Assembly: GCA_018065165.1 (NCBI GenBank)
Contig: JAGHTV010000495.1
Location: 1 to 22,751, forward strand
Source: Candidatus Sodaliphilus fimicaballi
GTDB taxonomy: Bacteria; Bacteroidota; Bacteroidia; Bacteroidales; Muribaculaceae
DNA: 22,751 nt
Direction of reading: 5' to 3'
Shown here: piece after piece, positions 5,860-14,878 of the stretch
Position numbering within the stretch: position 1 is the first letter of the stretch
How the letters are laid out: every line of letters starts with the position of its first letter
Notes under the pieces: model-generated
What the model saw: the letters and a program-made list of their open reading frames with translations, nothing else
Told to the model about the DNA's origin: nothing
Database searches by the model: none
Program-made: the position numbers and the translations under genes

Positions 5860-7050
5860 ATGAGCTACCGTAGACTACAATTTAAGACAATTCTCCAGCG
5901 TATTAACGAACCCCGAAGTAAACTCCAAGTTATAGTTGGACCACGCCAAGTAGGAAAATCCACGCTGGTGGGACAAGTACTAGACGAGTGCCCTATTCCT
6001 TACGAGAGTTACTCGTCAGATGACGTCGTAGGCGTCACTGCCGACTGGCTTTCTCAACTGTGGGAATCACAACGTCTTAAGATGGTGGCACGTGGCGAAA
6101 CGAAACGTCTGCTTGTCATTGATGAGGTGCAAAAGGTGAACAATTGGAGCGAAACCGTGAAAGCCGAATGGGATCGTGATACAAGAGAAAAGAGAAATCT
6201 CATAGTAATATTGTTGGGGTCCTCGCGCATGCTTATCGAGAAAGGACTAACCGAGTCTCTAGCAGGTCGCTTTGAACTCATAAGAATGCCTCACTGGACA
6301 TATCCCGAGATGCAAGATTGTTTTGGATGGAACTTGCCTCAATATGTTTATTACGGCGGATATCCTGGCGCAGCACAGTACATTGACGACGAAAAAAGGT
6401 GGAGAATTTATGTCAAAGACTCGCTCGTTGAGCCTTCTATCTCTAAAGATGCTCTTCTTGATTCAAAGATAACCAAACCACAACTGCTGAGGCAACTTTT
6501 TGAATTGGGATGTAGCTATAGTGGCGAGATTTTGTCGTTGACAAAAATGATTGCTCAGCTACAAGACGCAGGCAATGTCACAACACTTGCAGGCTACCTG
6601 CATTTACTGGACGAATGCGGCTTACTATGTGGCTTGCAAAAATATGCCGAGGATAATGCCCGGAGATATAATTCGATACCTAAATACCAAGTATATAACA
6701 GCGCATTGCGTAGTGTGTACTGCGACGAATCGTTTGATGAGGTAATCGAAGACCCCAAACTATGGGGACGATATGTAGAATCGGCCATCGGTGCCCATTT
6801 AGTAAGTCAGGCAGGAATTTTAGGCTATAAAGTTTATTACTGGCGAGAAAGAAACGAAGAAGTAGACTATATTTTGGTGAGAAATCGCAAGAAGGTCGCT
6901 ATTGAAGTAAAAACCGGAAGACGCACCACAAACAAGGGACTAACCACATTTGCGTCTTCATACAAGCCTCACCGTTCGATTATCGTCGGTTCGGGAGGAC
7001 TTTCTGTCGAGGAATTCCTCACAATGGATTTAGAGCTCCTATTTAAATAA
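5860..7050 (+). CDS. ATP-binding protein, AAA_14 / DUF4143 family
   Basis: This 396-residue protein belongs to a large, often amplified family of unknown role in Bacteroidetes. Walker A GPRQVGKST is at 27-35, Walker B LLVIDE at 84-89, a sensor-like LLGSSRM at 118-124 and an LAGRFE arginine at R137. The C-terminal half matches DUF4143 and ends in a restriction-nuclease-like core: D336 in EEVDYIL followed by E349 and K351 in IEVK, as in PD-(D/E)XK folds. There is no signal peptide or membrane segment, so it is cytoplasmic. It is AT-richer than its neighbours, has its own promoter and leader repeats, and sits between unrelated housekeeping genes. These points suggest acquisition as a single-gene insertion. 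A role in defence or in DNA handling would be a guess. Confidence 0.9.
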   Translation: MSYRRLQFKTILQRINEPRSKLQVIVGPRQVGKSTLVGQVLDECPIPYESYSSDDVVGVTADWLSQLWESQRLKMVARGETKRLLVIDEVQKVNNWSETVKAEWDRDTREKRNLIVILLGSSRMLIEKGLTESLAGRFELIRMPHWTYPEMQDCFGWNLPQYVYYGGYPGAAQYIDDEKRWRIYVKDSLVEPSISKDALLDSKITKPQLLRQLFELGCSYSGEILSLTKMIAQLQDAGNVTTLAGYLHLLDECGLLCGLQKYAEDNARRYNSIPKYQVYNSALRSVYCDESFDEVIEDPKLWGRYVESAIGAHLVSQAGILGYKVYYWRERNEEVDYILVRNRKKVAIEVKTGRRTTNKGLTTFASSYKPHRSIIVGSGGLSVEEFLTMDLELLFK

Positions 7051-7113
7051 TTTTTTTGAGTACTGATTTTTTTGTAATTTTACCCCATTGTTATTTGTAA
7101 ACGATTATAAACT

Positions 7114-9465
7114 ATGATAAAACGACTTATCTTGATGGTCGCTATCGCTATGATGGCGTCACTGAGTAGCCAAGCGGTGCTCAAGGAGCGCGACCTGCAA
7201 CAAACACTAGGAGTGCTTCACACCGAGCTCGAACGTACTCACCAAGAAGAACTTAACCGCATGCAACGCTTTGCCGAGATGAACAAGATGTTTGACAAGG
7301 CAATGTTTGATGTGGTAAGTCGCAGCCAGCAGATCGAACTTATGCTCTACTCGCAGAAGAGCGACTATGTGTTTGATCTCACCTATGCCTGCAGTGAGGC
7401 GACCGACCTGTACAACACCATGTCGCGTCGCATGATGCCATTTGAGACCTTTACCGAGAAGTACAACTCGCAAGTAAGGCAATATGTGCGCCTAGAGAAG
7501 GCTCTCAAGGATATACCCGACTTCCTGCTCACCGACAGCACCATGCGCGAGCACCGCGACAGTTGCGTAGTGCTGGCCCACACCATCGCTACCGACATGG
7601 CAGTCCACCAAGTGAAGCTTGAGCACACACAACAGCGTGCCACATTTGTGCTGGAAAAGGCCAAGAGTCTTAACGAGTTTGCACTTACTGCCTACGACCG
7701 CATACGCCGTAACATATTCATCAACGGCGACCAGAGTTTCATCACAATGCTCATGAGTATGCCCCGCTACACACGACAGCTCAGAGCCGACATCCACGAC
7801 AAGTATACCCCGTCGGAAGAAACCCGCAGCGAGTGGCGCGGCAACCTCATCATGTTCCTGTTTATATTCATATCGGTGTACGTTTTCCTGTCGAGCGTCA
7901 TCAGCACACTGATAATCAGGTTCCTGATGCCCAAGCGACTGGTGACCGACGAGTTTAAGAAGAAACGCTCGGTAATCATCGTGTGTGCCAGTGCGGCACT
8001 CTTTGCACTGGCTACGCTGGTCATTTCAAAGGTTGTGTCACACTACTACTTCATGATCATGGCTACCCAGTTGCTCAGCGAGTATGCATGGCTGCTGGTT
8101 GCCATCATGCTGTCGTTGCTCATACGCCTTGAGGGCGAGTTGGTCAAGAAAGCCTTGCAACTATACATCCCCATCACTGTAGTGGGCTTTGTAGTATTCT
8201 TGTATCGCATTACCTTTGCGCCCAACACGCTAGTCAACCTCACCTTCCCCGTGATACTGCTACTGGGTACGATATGGCAATTTATCGTTGTGCGACGCCA
8301 CAACAGCCTCATGCCTCGCAGCGACATGTTCTACACCTGGATTTCACTCATCGTGATGGTGGCATCGCTCGTTATTGCATGGAGCGGCTACACGCTCATG
8401 TCGGTACAGCTGCTCATCTGGTGGATTATCCAGCTCACTGCCATCCAGACTATCACCGTAATCTATGACCTGCTGCACCGCTACGAGGACAAGCACATAA
8501 GCGAGAAGGACGACATACGCCAAACATGGTTTTACGATGCCGTGTACAAGATGGTCATCCCCATTGCAGCAACACTTAGCGTTGCAGGTTCAATCTACTG
8601 GGCAGCCAAGGTGTTTGACCTTACTGAGTGGTGCTACCTTGCGTTTACCACCAAGTATATAAACCTGCCTAATGTGATTGTCATCTCGCTCGACCGACTG
8701 CTGTTTGTAGTGGCATTGGCCTTTATTTTCAACTACTTTATTTATGTGTGCATTAAGAGCTACATCTTATGGCGCGAGTACAAGACCAAGGCAAAGACCA
8801 AGGCAGTGTCGCTCTCGATCAACATACTCAAGTACATAGGTTGGGGCATTTACATCTACATCGTGCTCGTGACGCTGAGCGTGAACCGCGCCGGCATCAC
8901 CCTGATACTTACAGGTCTCTCAACCGGTATCGGTTTTGCGATGAAAGATACTCTGGAGAACCTGTTCTACGGTCTGTCACTGATGAGTGGCCGCGTGAAG
9001 ATAGGTGACATCATTGAGTGCGATGGCATACGCGGTAAGGTTGACAACATCAACTACCAGAGCACCATGGTCGAGACCATCGACGGCTCGGTAATCGCGT
9101 TCCTCAACAGTCAACTGTTCAGCAAGAACTTCAAGAACCTCACCCGCAACCACGGTTACGAGAAGGCCGTGGTGAGTGTGGGCGTAGCCTACGGCTCGCA
9201 CGTTGACCAGGTGCGCAGCATCATCGTTGAACGACTCAACGCACTCAACTGCTTTGACAAGAAGAAGGGCGTACAGGTATTGTTTGAGAACTTTGGTGAC
9301 AGCAGCGTCGACCTTGTGGTGGTATTGTGGCTCAAGGTGTCTACCATCGTCAGCGATACAGCCCTAGTCAAAGAGCACATTTACAACGCTCTCAACGACA
9401 ACGGCATTGAGATACCATTCCCGCAATGCGATGTAAACTTGAAACAACCCACATCACAACAATAA
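7114..9465 (+). CDS. Large MscS-type mechanosensitive channel
   Basis: This is a 783-residue inner-membrane protein, probably opening under osmotic downshock to release solutes. A signal peptide (1-21) is followed by a helical, probably coiled-coil periplasmic region (about 22-240). About nine or ten membrane segments follow between 245 and 590. Then comes the MscS core: the pore helix with the small-residue pattern AGITLILTGLSTGIGFAMKD (593-612), a beta domain (VKIGDIIECDGIRGKVDNIN, 628-647) and the C-terminal alpha/beta domain (about 683-775). The long N-terminal part makes it more like MscK/MscM-type large members than the small MscS. The gene lies 63 bases after the ATPase gene; only weak promoter-like boxes are visible in that gap. 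Confidence 0.92.
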   Translation: MIKRLILMVAIAMMASLSSQAVLKERDLQQTLGVLHTELERTHQEELNRMQRFAEMNKMFDKAMFDVVSRSQQIELMLYSQKSDYVFDLTYACSEATDLYNTMSRRMMPFETFTEKYNSQVRQYVRLEKALKDIPDFLLTDSTMREHRDSCVVLAHTIATDMAVHQVKLEHTQQRATFVLEKAKSLNEFALTAYDRIRRNIFINGDQSFITMLMSMPRYTRQLRADIHDKYTPSEETRSEWRGNLIMFLFIFISVYVFLSSVISTLIIRFLMPKRLVTDEFKKKRSVIIVCASAALFALATLVISKVVSHYYFMIMATQLLSEYAWLLVAIMLSLLIRLEGELVKKALQLYIPITVVGFVVFLYRITFAPNTLVNLTFPVILLLGTIWQFIVVRRHNSLMPRSDMFYTWISLIVMVASLVIAWSGYTLMSVQLLIWWIIQLTAIQTITVIYDLLHRYEDKHISEKDDIRQTWFYDAVYKMVIPIAATLSVAGSIYWAAKVFDLTEWCYLAFTTKYINLPNVIVISLDRLLFVVALAFIFNYFIYVCIKSYILWREYKTKAKTKAVSLSINILKYIGWGIYIYIVLVTLSVNRAGITLILTGLSTGIGFAMKDTLENLFYGLSLMSGRVKIGDIIECDGIRGKVDNINYQSTMVETIDGSVIAFLNSQLFSKNFKNLTRNHGYEKAVVSVGVAYGSHVDQVRSIIVERLNALNCFDKKKGVQVLFENFGDSSVDLVVVLWLKVSTIVSDTALVKEHIYNALNDNGIEIPFPQCDVNLKQPTSQQ

Positions 9466-9493
9466 ACAGAAAACAGAAAACAGAAAACAGAAA
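9466..9493. repeat. Four tandem copies of ACAGAAA directly after the channel gene stop
   Basis: A period of 7 starts on the base after the TAA (9463-9465) and runs into the convergent terminator. On the minus strand it gives a T-rich tract (TTTCTGT units) that could serve as the U tract for the queG-side terminator. Confidence 0.8.
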
Positions 9494-9530
9494 ACGCCTC
9501 GCACAATTGTGTGAGGCGTTTATTTTATGT
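9493..9530. terminator. Bidirectional terminator between the MscS gene and queG
   Basis: AACGCCTCGCAC (9493-9504) pairs with GTGTGAGGCGTT (9509-9520), with one G:U pair and an AATT loop. It has T-rich sequence on both exits (TATTTTATGTG on plus; TTTTCTG repeats on minus). It lies between two convergent genes. Confidence 0.85.
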
Positions 9531-9531
9531 G

Positions 9532-10443
9532 TTACTTCTTGAGGATGTGGTGCAGGTTGCGTTGCAGGCCGGTGAGCTTGGTGCGCTTGACGGCGCTGGG
9601 CGAGAACAGGTGTGAGAATGCAGGCTGGTCCATGGCAAGTATCTCCTGGGCTGTGAGCGAGAGGAACTCGTCGCTGGGCTGCAGTTCGGGCACTGTGGTG
9701 GGCTGGGCATTGCGATTGTGCGGACACACTCGCTGGCACTCGTCGCAGCCATATATGCGGTTTCCCATAGCCTCACGTGTCCACTCAGGCAATTCTCCAC
9801 GATATTCTATTGTAAGGCACGAGATGCAACGAGAGGCGTCAACAGGTTTGCCGCCTGTGAGTGCACCACCAGGACAAGCCTTCTCGCACGCGCCACAGTC
9901 GCCACAGGTGAGGCGACAAGGCTCGTCGGGTTGCAACTCGAGCGTGGTGACAATGGCTCCAAGGAAGAAGAACGAACCCTTACCAGGAATGATGAGAGTG
10001 TTGTTGCGTCCCACAAATCCTACACCAGCCTGCACGGCCCAGTAGCGCTCGCGCAACGGGGCGGTATCTACGCAACAACGGGTATCACCACCCTTGGCAA
10101 TCTCGCGTATGTAGGCCGCCAATTGCTGCAAGCGGTCACGCATCACTTCATGATAGTCGCGACCATAGGCATAGTATGCAAACTGTGGAGCATCCTGCGG
10201 CTGAAATCGAGCCGGATAGTAGTTCATGGCAACAACGATGACGCTGCGAGCACCCTCGAGCAACAAACCGGGGTTGTCGCGCACATCGAGGTAGCGTGCA
10301 GCATAGTCCATACACCCGTTGCCGCCACTGTCAATCCAGTCGCGGTAGCGTTGCACCGCTGCAGGGTCAACGGCACGGGCACGAGCAATGCCACAGGCTT
10401 CAAGACCGAGTGCGGCAGCCCGCTGCTTAATCAAGGACTCCAT
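9532..10443 (-). CDS. queG: Epoxyqueuosine reductase
   Basis: This cobalamin- and iron-sulfur-dependent enzyme makes the last step of queuosine, the modified base in tRNA anticodons. Numbering from the ATG at 10443, the active-site Asp is D126 in CCVDTAPLRERYWAVQAG. The cluster ligands lie in CGDCGACEKACP (C180, C183, C186, C190), CISC (C206, C209) and GCDECQRVCP (C233, C236, C240). The 303-residue length matches Bacteroidetes versions; E. coli QueG is longer at its C-terminus. A GTG at 10455 would add four residues (MEGN), but the ATG at 10443 is preceded by a strong GGTGGAGGG ribosome site, so I chose it. It follows the deacetylase gene closely and is probably co-transcribed with it. Confidence 0.94.
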   Translation of the reverse strand: MESLIKQRAAALGLEACGIARARAVDPAAVQRYRDWIDSGGNGCMDYAARYLDVRDNPGLLLEGARSVIVVAMNYYPARFQPQDAPQFAYYAYGRDYHEVMRDRLQQLAAYIREIAKGGDTRCCVDTAPLRERYWAVQAGVGFVGRNNTLIIPGKGSFFFLGAIVTTLELQPDEPCRLTCGDCGACEKACPGGALTGGKPVDASRCISCLTIEYRGELPEWTREAMGNRIYGCDECQRVCPHNRNAQPTTVPELQPSDEFLSLTAQEILAMDQPAFSHLFSPSAVKRTKLTGLQRNLHHILKK

Positions 10444-10491
10444 ATTACCCTCCACCTTTAAACGATTAAACCTTTAAACTTTTACCCAAAA

Positions 10492-11106
10492 TCACATAGG
10501 TATGCGGTCAAAATTGTAACCTTGCGATTTAAGCCACTCAATGGCACGCGGCAGGGCATACTTCATATTACGCTCGGCCTTGAGCGAGTCATGAAAGACG
10601 ATGATTGAACCATTGCGGGCATACTTCTTGACATTCTCGAGCACCTGTTCGCCCGTTAGTTTCTTGCTGTAGTCGCGCGTAACCAGATCATACATGATTA
10701 TGGAAAAGTGAGAGCGCAACACATGAGATTGTGTCCAACGCAACAGTCCGTGTGGCGGACGGAAGAGAGGCGATTGAATGAGTGCATGAGCCTTCTTGAC
10801 ATTGTCAAGATAGGTGCTTGCCGAGACATTCATACTCTTCATGTGGTTCATAGTGTGATTGCCCACGCTGTGACCGCGGCGGCGTATCTCGGCAAAGAGC
10901 TCGGGGTTGCGAGCCACATTGTCGCCCACACAAAAGAAAGTGGCCTTAATGCCGTAGTGGTCGAGCGTGTCGAGCACCCACGGAGTAACCTCGGGGATGG
11001 GGCCATCGTCAAAGGTCAGGTACACTGTGTGCTCACGCTTGTGTATACGCCACACCGTCTCGGGGAACAGCATGCGATAGAGCACCGGAGGTCGTTCTAC
11101 AAACAT
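10492..11106 (-). CDS. Polysaccharide deacetylase (NodB homology domain)
   Basis: This 204-residue metal-dependent deacetylase removes N- or O-acetyl groups from glycans. All NodB motifs are present: TFDDGP (31-36, with D33 as base and D34 as metal ligand), the metal histidines H84 and H88 in GNHTMNH, RPPHG (116-120), and the catalytic histidine H172 in IIVFHDS. No signal peptide is visible, so either the protein is cytoplasmic or it is exported by another route; the substrate is unknown. It lies between the DUF2723 gene and queG on the same strand. A hairpin resembling a terminator ends 13 bases before its ATG. Transcription may therefore depend on read-through or on an unrecognised promoter. 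Confidence 0.9.
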   Translation of the reverse strand: MFVERPPVLYRMLFPETVWRIHKREHTVYLTFDDGPIPEVTPWVLDTLDHYGIKATFFCVGDNVARNPELFAEIRRRGHSVGNHTMNHMKSMNVSASTYLDNVKKAHALIQSPLFRPPHGLLRWTQSHVLRSHFSIIMYDLVTRDYSKKLTGEQVLENVKKYARNGSIIVFHDSLKAERNMKYALPRAIEWLKSQGYNFDRIPM

Positions 11107-11153
11107 ATATATAAAACAAAGGCACCTAGTTACCCTAAGGTATCTAGATGCCT
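11107..11153 (-). terminator. Terminator-like hairpin after the DUF2723 gene
   Basis: On the plus strand AGGCACCTAGTTACC (11120-11134) pairs with GGTATCTAGATGCCT (11139-11153) at 13 of 15 positions with a CTAA loop. On the minus strand TTTGTTTTATATAT follows, running straight into the ATG of the deacetylase gene at 11106. It can act as a terminator or as an attenuator in that gene's leader. Confidence 0.65.
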
Positions 11154-11168
11154 ATTATAATTTAGCAT

Positions 11169-14100
11169 TTATTCTTGTGCCATTGAATCGTTATCAGCCA
11201 CACTTTGGGCAGCTTCCTCGGCTTGAGCAGCCTCAACGCGTTTCAGTTTCTCAACAAAGCTGTTGATACGCTCCAAGTTAACACCTATCTTCTCCACCTT
11301 AGCAAGCAGATTGTCAAAGCTGTCAACGTCTTTGAGCTGACCGTAAGCAAGGATCAACTCGGGGAAGTAGCGCTGGTCTACATAGCGGTCAATGTTGGTC
11401 ACGCGGTCATACTGACCAGGAGTGAGCGACTGATAGTAGCGAGAGTACTGTGCATAGCGCAAGATCTCTTGTTCCAGAGTCTCGATAGCCTTCTTCTTGG
11501 CATCGGCGCGGCCTGATACACTAGCAATGAAGCTGTAAGTGTCGGCCAGGTGCTGACCATACTGGATTGCATAGGGAGATGACTTGGCAGGCAGTTTCTT
11601 CTCAATCAGGTCGAGAACCTTCATTGCCTTGTCAAAGCGGTCGGCAGCATAAGCCTTAGCATCCTTGCCCATAAAGGTCGATTGACCGTTCTTCACCGCT
11701 TGCATTGCCATTGCACCCTCGTTGGCCAGGTCACTGGCGAGTTCAACGACAGCAGTACGAGTAGTTGTAACCATGCGGCGGATAGTCTCGTCGAGGTAGA
11801 GCGAGCCGGGAGCAGCTACATCGATGCCACCCCAACGGAACTTGTTCATCACATTGTCATACATCTTGTCGGTGCTTGAGTGGCACACGCCATCGGCATT
11901 CTTGACAGGTGTAACCTGATAAGCCATACCGGTGTTGAGCATATAAGGACTCAGACCCAGATAGTAGCTCTCGGGCACTGTCATAGCGAAGTAGCATGGA
12001 CGCTTCCAGCCCTGAGCGATGCTTGACGAAATGATGTCGAGCGACATGATTTGGCTTGATGTGAGACCTCCACCCATAGCACGCAGGTTGAAAGGTATTG
12101 CATCTTGAATCATATCTTTCATCTCGGGACCTACTACGCCAGCCTTAACGGCAGCATCGGCATTGATGGGAATGAATACATAGGGATACTTTATCTCGCT
12201 CAGGCCATAAGCATTGTTCTTGTTTTCGTTGCTATACAAGTGCTCGAGTGCCTTGAGTGCAGGTACCTGAACAGTTGTGTCAGGATCGATGAAGTAGTTG
12301 TACTGGCGACCGTCATAAGCAAATGTCTCCTTGCCTGCAAGCATGGGCACGGGTGCGCTCTCGTAGGCAGCACGTTGCATCTGGCGTATGTACCAGTCGG
12401 TTGACAGATAGCTCAAGTTGATGACGCGTACATCGGTGCGATAGTTCTCAACCTCTTGCGCATACCACAATGGGAATGTGTCGTTATCACCGTTAGTGAA
12501 GATGATTGCATTATTGTCGAGGCTCGACAGGTAGTTCATACCAAAGTCGCGTGCTGCATAGCGTCCCGAACGGTCGTGGTCGTCCCAAGTCTGGCTAACC
12601 ATCTGCAGGGGAACGATGATACCCAGCACAGCAGCTACACCTGCCATTGCCAGACCTGTCTTGTTCTCGGCCTCCTCGGCACTCTGCTTCTTGACCTTGG
12701 CCATGAGAGCAATGAACATGCGCCACAAGCCAGCAACGCCCAGACCAATCCATATTGCATAAGCGTAGAACGAACCAGCATAAGCATAGTCACGCTCACG
12801 GGGCTGGCTGGGAGTCTGGTTCAGGTAGAGCACAATGGCGATACCTGTCATAAAGAACAGGAAGAATACTACCCAGAACTGTTCAATGCCACGCTTGCCA
12901 CGATAAGCCTGCCACAGCAGACCTATGATACCCAACAGCAGAGGAAGCATGTAGAACACATTGCGACCCTTGTTGCCAGCACCCAGGTCATCGGGCAACA
13001 ACGACTGGTCGCCCAAGCGGGGATTGTCGATGAATGGAATACCTGATACCCAGTTACCGTTGGTGATTTCACCCATACCCTGAATATCATTCTGGCGACC
13101 TGCAAAGTTCCACATGAAGTAACGCCAGTACATGTAATTGAGCTGATAGTCGATGAAGAAAGTGAGGTTCTCGAGCATTGTGGGCTTAACCAGCTGTTGA
13201 CGCTGGATCACATTGCCATCGCGGTCGAGGCGAACAGCACCGTCAACAAGCTCTCCTTGCAATCCCAACCACTCACGGTACTCACGCTCGTGAGCCTCGC
13301 TGTGGATGCGGGGGAAGAGCATGTTCTGCTCGGGGCAATATTTGTAAGAACCCTTGCGACCAACCTCGATGTACTGATCGGGCTCGTCGGGACTCTCCTT
13401 AACCTTTTGTGCATACAGTGCACGGCCTTCACTCTTAACGGGCTTAGCGGTACCATCGGGGGTATCTTGGTAAACGAGCTCGCTATAGAGGGTGCGGCCA
13501 TAGAACAACGGGCTCTCGCCATATTGCTCACGGCTCAAGTACTTGGTGAGCTCAAATGTGTTGTTGGGAGAGTTCTCGTCGAGGGGTGTATTGGCGTTAC
13601 TGCGAATGAGGATGAGACCATAACTAGCAAAGCCAATGAAGATAACCAAGATGCTCAGCGAGATATTAGTGAGCAGACGCACGGGAGTGCCCTTGGCAAA
13701 CTTGAACAAGTAAACACACAGTGCAATGGTGAGAACTACGGGAACGAGAAGGTTCTCGCCAATGAACAACATGCCCGACAGAGTTACACCCACAACAAAG
13801 GTAACCTTCATCATCAGGTCGCTCTTGTTCTTATAGAGCTCACACAGGTTCCATGCCAGGGCAGCAATAAGCACTACAGCATAGACGATAACACCCATGT
13901 TGAACGACATGCCCAGCGTGTTGACGCAGAAGAGCTCGAAGTACTGGCTCATCTCAACGAAACCAGGCTCCAGACCGTAGAGGATGAAGAGGATGATAAC
14001 GAACGAAACAAACAGCGTGATGAGCGATCCCTTAGCAGTAGTGTCCCTATACTTGCGATAGTAATATACCAGGGCGATAGCGGGGATACACAGCAGGTTG

Positions 14101-14687
14101 AGCAAGTGCACACCCAGCGACAGACCCAGGATGTAGGCAATAAGGATGAGCCAACGGTCGCTATCGGGCTCGTCGGCACGGTTTTCCCACTTAAGGATTA
14201 GCCAGAATACCAGTGCTGTACAGAACGAAGAGAAGGCGTAAACCTCGGCCTCGACAGCACTGTACCAGAAGGTGTCACTCCAGGTATAAGCCAGTGCGCC
14301 AACGATACCACTGCCCATAATCACGAGATACTGACCCAGGGTCATCTTGTCCTCCTCACCATCGGTAACTAGCAGTTTCTTTACCAGATGGGTAACAGTC
14401 CAGAACAGTAGCAAAATGGTGAGAGCACTGAAGATTGCCGACATTGAGTTGACACAAGCCGAAACCTTAGTGATGTCGCCACCTGCAAAGTTGGCAGCAA
14501 AACGTGCTGCAAGAATAAAGATGGGGTTGCCAGGTGGGTGACCAATTTCACTCTTAAATCCCTGTGCAACAAACTCGGGACAATCCCAGAAACTTGCTGT
14601 GGGCTCAATAGTTAGCAGGTAGGTTACAGCAGCAACCGCAAATACTAACCAGCCCAGCGTGTTGTTAATGATGTTATACTTTTTCAT
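11169..14687 (-). CDS. DUF2723 multi-pass membrane protein, GT-C-like glycosyltransferase family
   Basis: This 1172-residue protein has an N-terminal membrane half (about a dozen helices in the first 650-690 residues) and a large soluble C-terminal half. The family hallmark TIEPTASFWDCPEFV is at 26-40, with acidic D35 and E38 on the first outer loop, then GHPPGNP (49-55). The conserved NGDNDTFPLWYAQEV motif opens the soluble part. The eukaryotic relative TMEM260 is a protein O-mannosyltransferase, so a lipid-sugar-dependent transfer of mannose to exported proteins is plausible here. In Bacteroidetes the activity is inferred, not shown. The tail (EKLKRVEAAQAEEAAQ) is probably coiled coil. A TAnnTTTG box lies upstream and a terminator-like hairpin follows. 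Confidence 0.9.
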   Translation of the reverse strand: MKKYNIINNTLGWLVFAVAAVTYLLTIEPTASFWDCPEFVAQGFKSEIGHPPGNPIFILAARFAANFAGGDITKVSACVNSMSAIFSALTILLLFWTVTHLVKKLLVTDGEEDKMTLGQYLVIMGSGIVGALAYTWSDTFWYSAVEAEVYAFSSFCTALVFWLILKWENRADEPDSDRWLILIAYILGLSLGVHLLNLLCIPAIALVYYYRKYRDTTAKGSLITLFVSFVIILFILYGLEPGFVEMSQYFELFCVNTLGMSFNMGVIVYAVVLIAALAWNLCELYKNKSDLMMKVTFVVGVTLSGMLFIGENLLVPVVLTIALCVYLFKFAKGTPVRLLTNISLSILVIFIGFASYGLILIRSNANTPLDENSPNNTFELTKYLSREQYGESPLFYGRTLYSELVYQDTPDGTAKPVKSEGRALYAQKVKESPDEPDQYIEVGRKGSYKYCPEQNMLFPRIHSEAHEREYREWLGLQGELVDGAVRLDRDGNVIQRQQLVKPTMLENLTFFIDYQLNYMYWRYFMWNFAGRQNDIQGMGEITNGNWVSGIPFIDNPRLGDQSLLPDDLGAGNKGRNVFYMLPLLLGIIGLLWQAYRGKRGIEQFWVVFFLFFMTGIAIVLYLNQTPSQPRERDYAYAGSFYAYAIWIGLGVAGLWRMFIALMAKVKKQSAEEAENKTGLAMAGVAAVLGIIVPLQMVSQTWDDHDRSGRYAARDFGMNYLSSLDNNAIIFTNGDNDTFPLWYAQEVENYRTDVRVINLSYLSTDWYIRQMQRAAYESAPVPMLAGKETFAYDGRQYNYFIDPDTTVQVPALKALEHLYSNENKNNAYGLSEIKYPYVFIPINADAAVKAGVVGPEMKDMIQDAIPFNLRAMGGGLTSSQIMSLDIISSSIAQGWKRPCYFAMTVPESYYLGLSPYMLNTGMAYQVTPVKNADGVCHSSTDKMYDNVMNKFRWGGIDVAAPGSLYLDETIRRMVTTTRTAVVELASDLANEGAMAMQAVKNGQSTFMGKDAKAYAADRFDKAMKVLDLIEKKLPAKSSPYAIQYGQHLADTYSFIASVSGRADAKKKAIETLEQEILRYAQYSRYYQSLTPGQYDRVTNIDRYVDQRYFPELILAYGQLKDVDSFDNLLAKVEKIGVNLERINSFVEKLKRVEAAQAEEAAQSVADNDSMAQE

Positions 14688-14729
14688 TATAATGAATTAA
14701 ATTATTGACGCTAGTTGTGTAATAACTCA

Positions 14730-14737
14730 CAAAGTTA
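14730..14737 (-). promoter_or_regulatory. TAnnTTTG box upstream of the DUF2723 gene
   Basis: On the minus strand this reads TAACTTTG, 42 bases before the ATG. The upstream TTTG element is not visible at the normal spacing. Confidence 0.55.
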
Positions 14738-14797
14738 CTGAAAATCGTTGATATAGTGCATACTATTAGCAATAATTAATACATCTACAGCTTGAGG

Positions 14798-14839
14798 CTT
14801 ATATAAAACACAACAGGCCACGCTGTAGCGTAACCTGTT
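14798..14839 (-). terminator. Hairpin terminator downstream of the BspA-like gene
   Basis: AACAGGCCACGCT (14812-14824) pairs with AGCGTAACCTGTT (14827-14839) at 11 of 13 positions. On the minus strand it is followed by GTGTTTTATATAAG. It lies about 175 bases beyond the stop codon, after the repeat array. Confidence 0.6.
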
Positions 14840-14878
14840 AGTATACTAATATGAGAGTCTTCTATTTCTCCGTTCTCC

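Noticed and set aside
5860..7113. Toxin-antitoxin or retron unit around the first ATPase
   Set aside because: There is no partner gene or reverse transcriptase next to it; the next gene is a mechanosensitive channel.
9718..10461. 247-codon plus-strand ORF
   Set aside because: It is antisense to queG, whose iron-sulfur cysteines and active site are all intact.
13197..14201. 334-codon plus-strand ORF
   Set aside because: It is antisense to the DUF2723 gene, has low-complexity composition typical of a shadow frame, and has no promoter or family signature.
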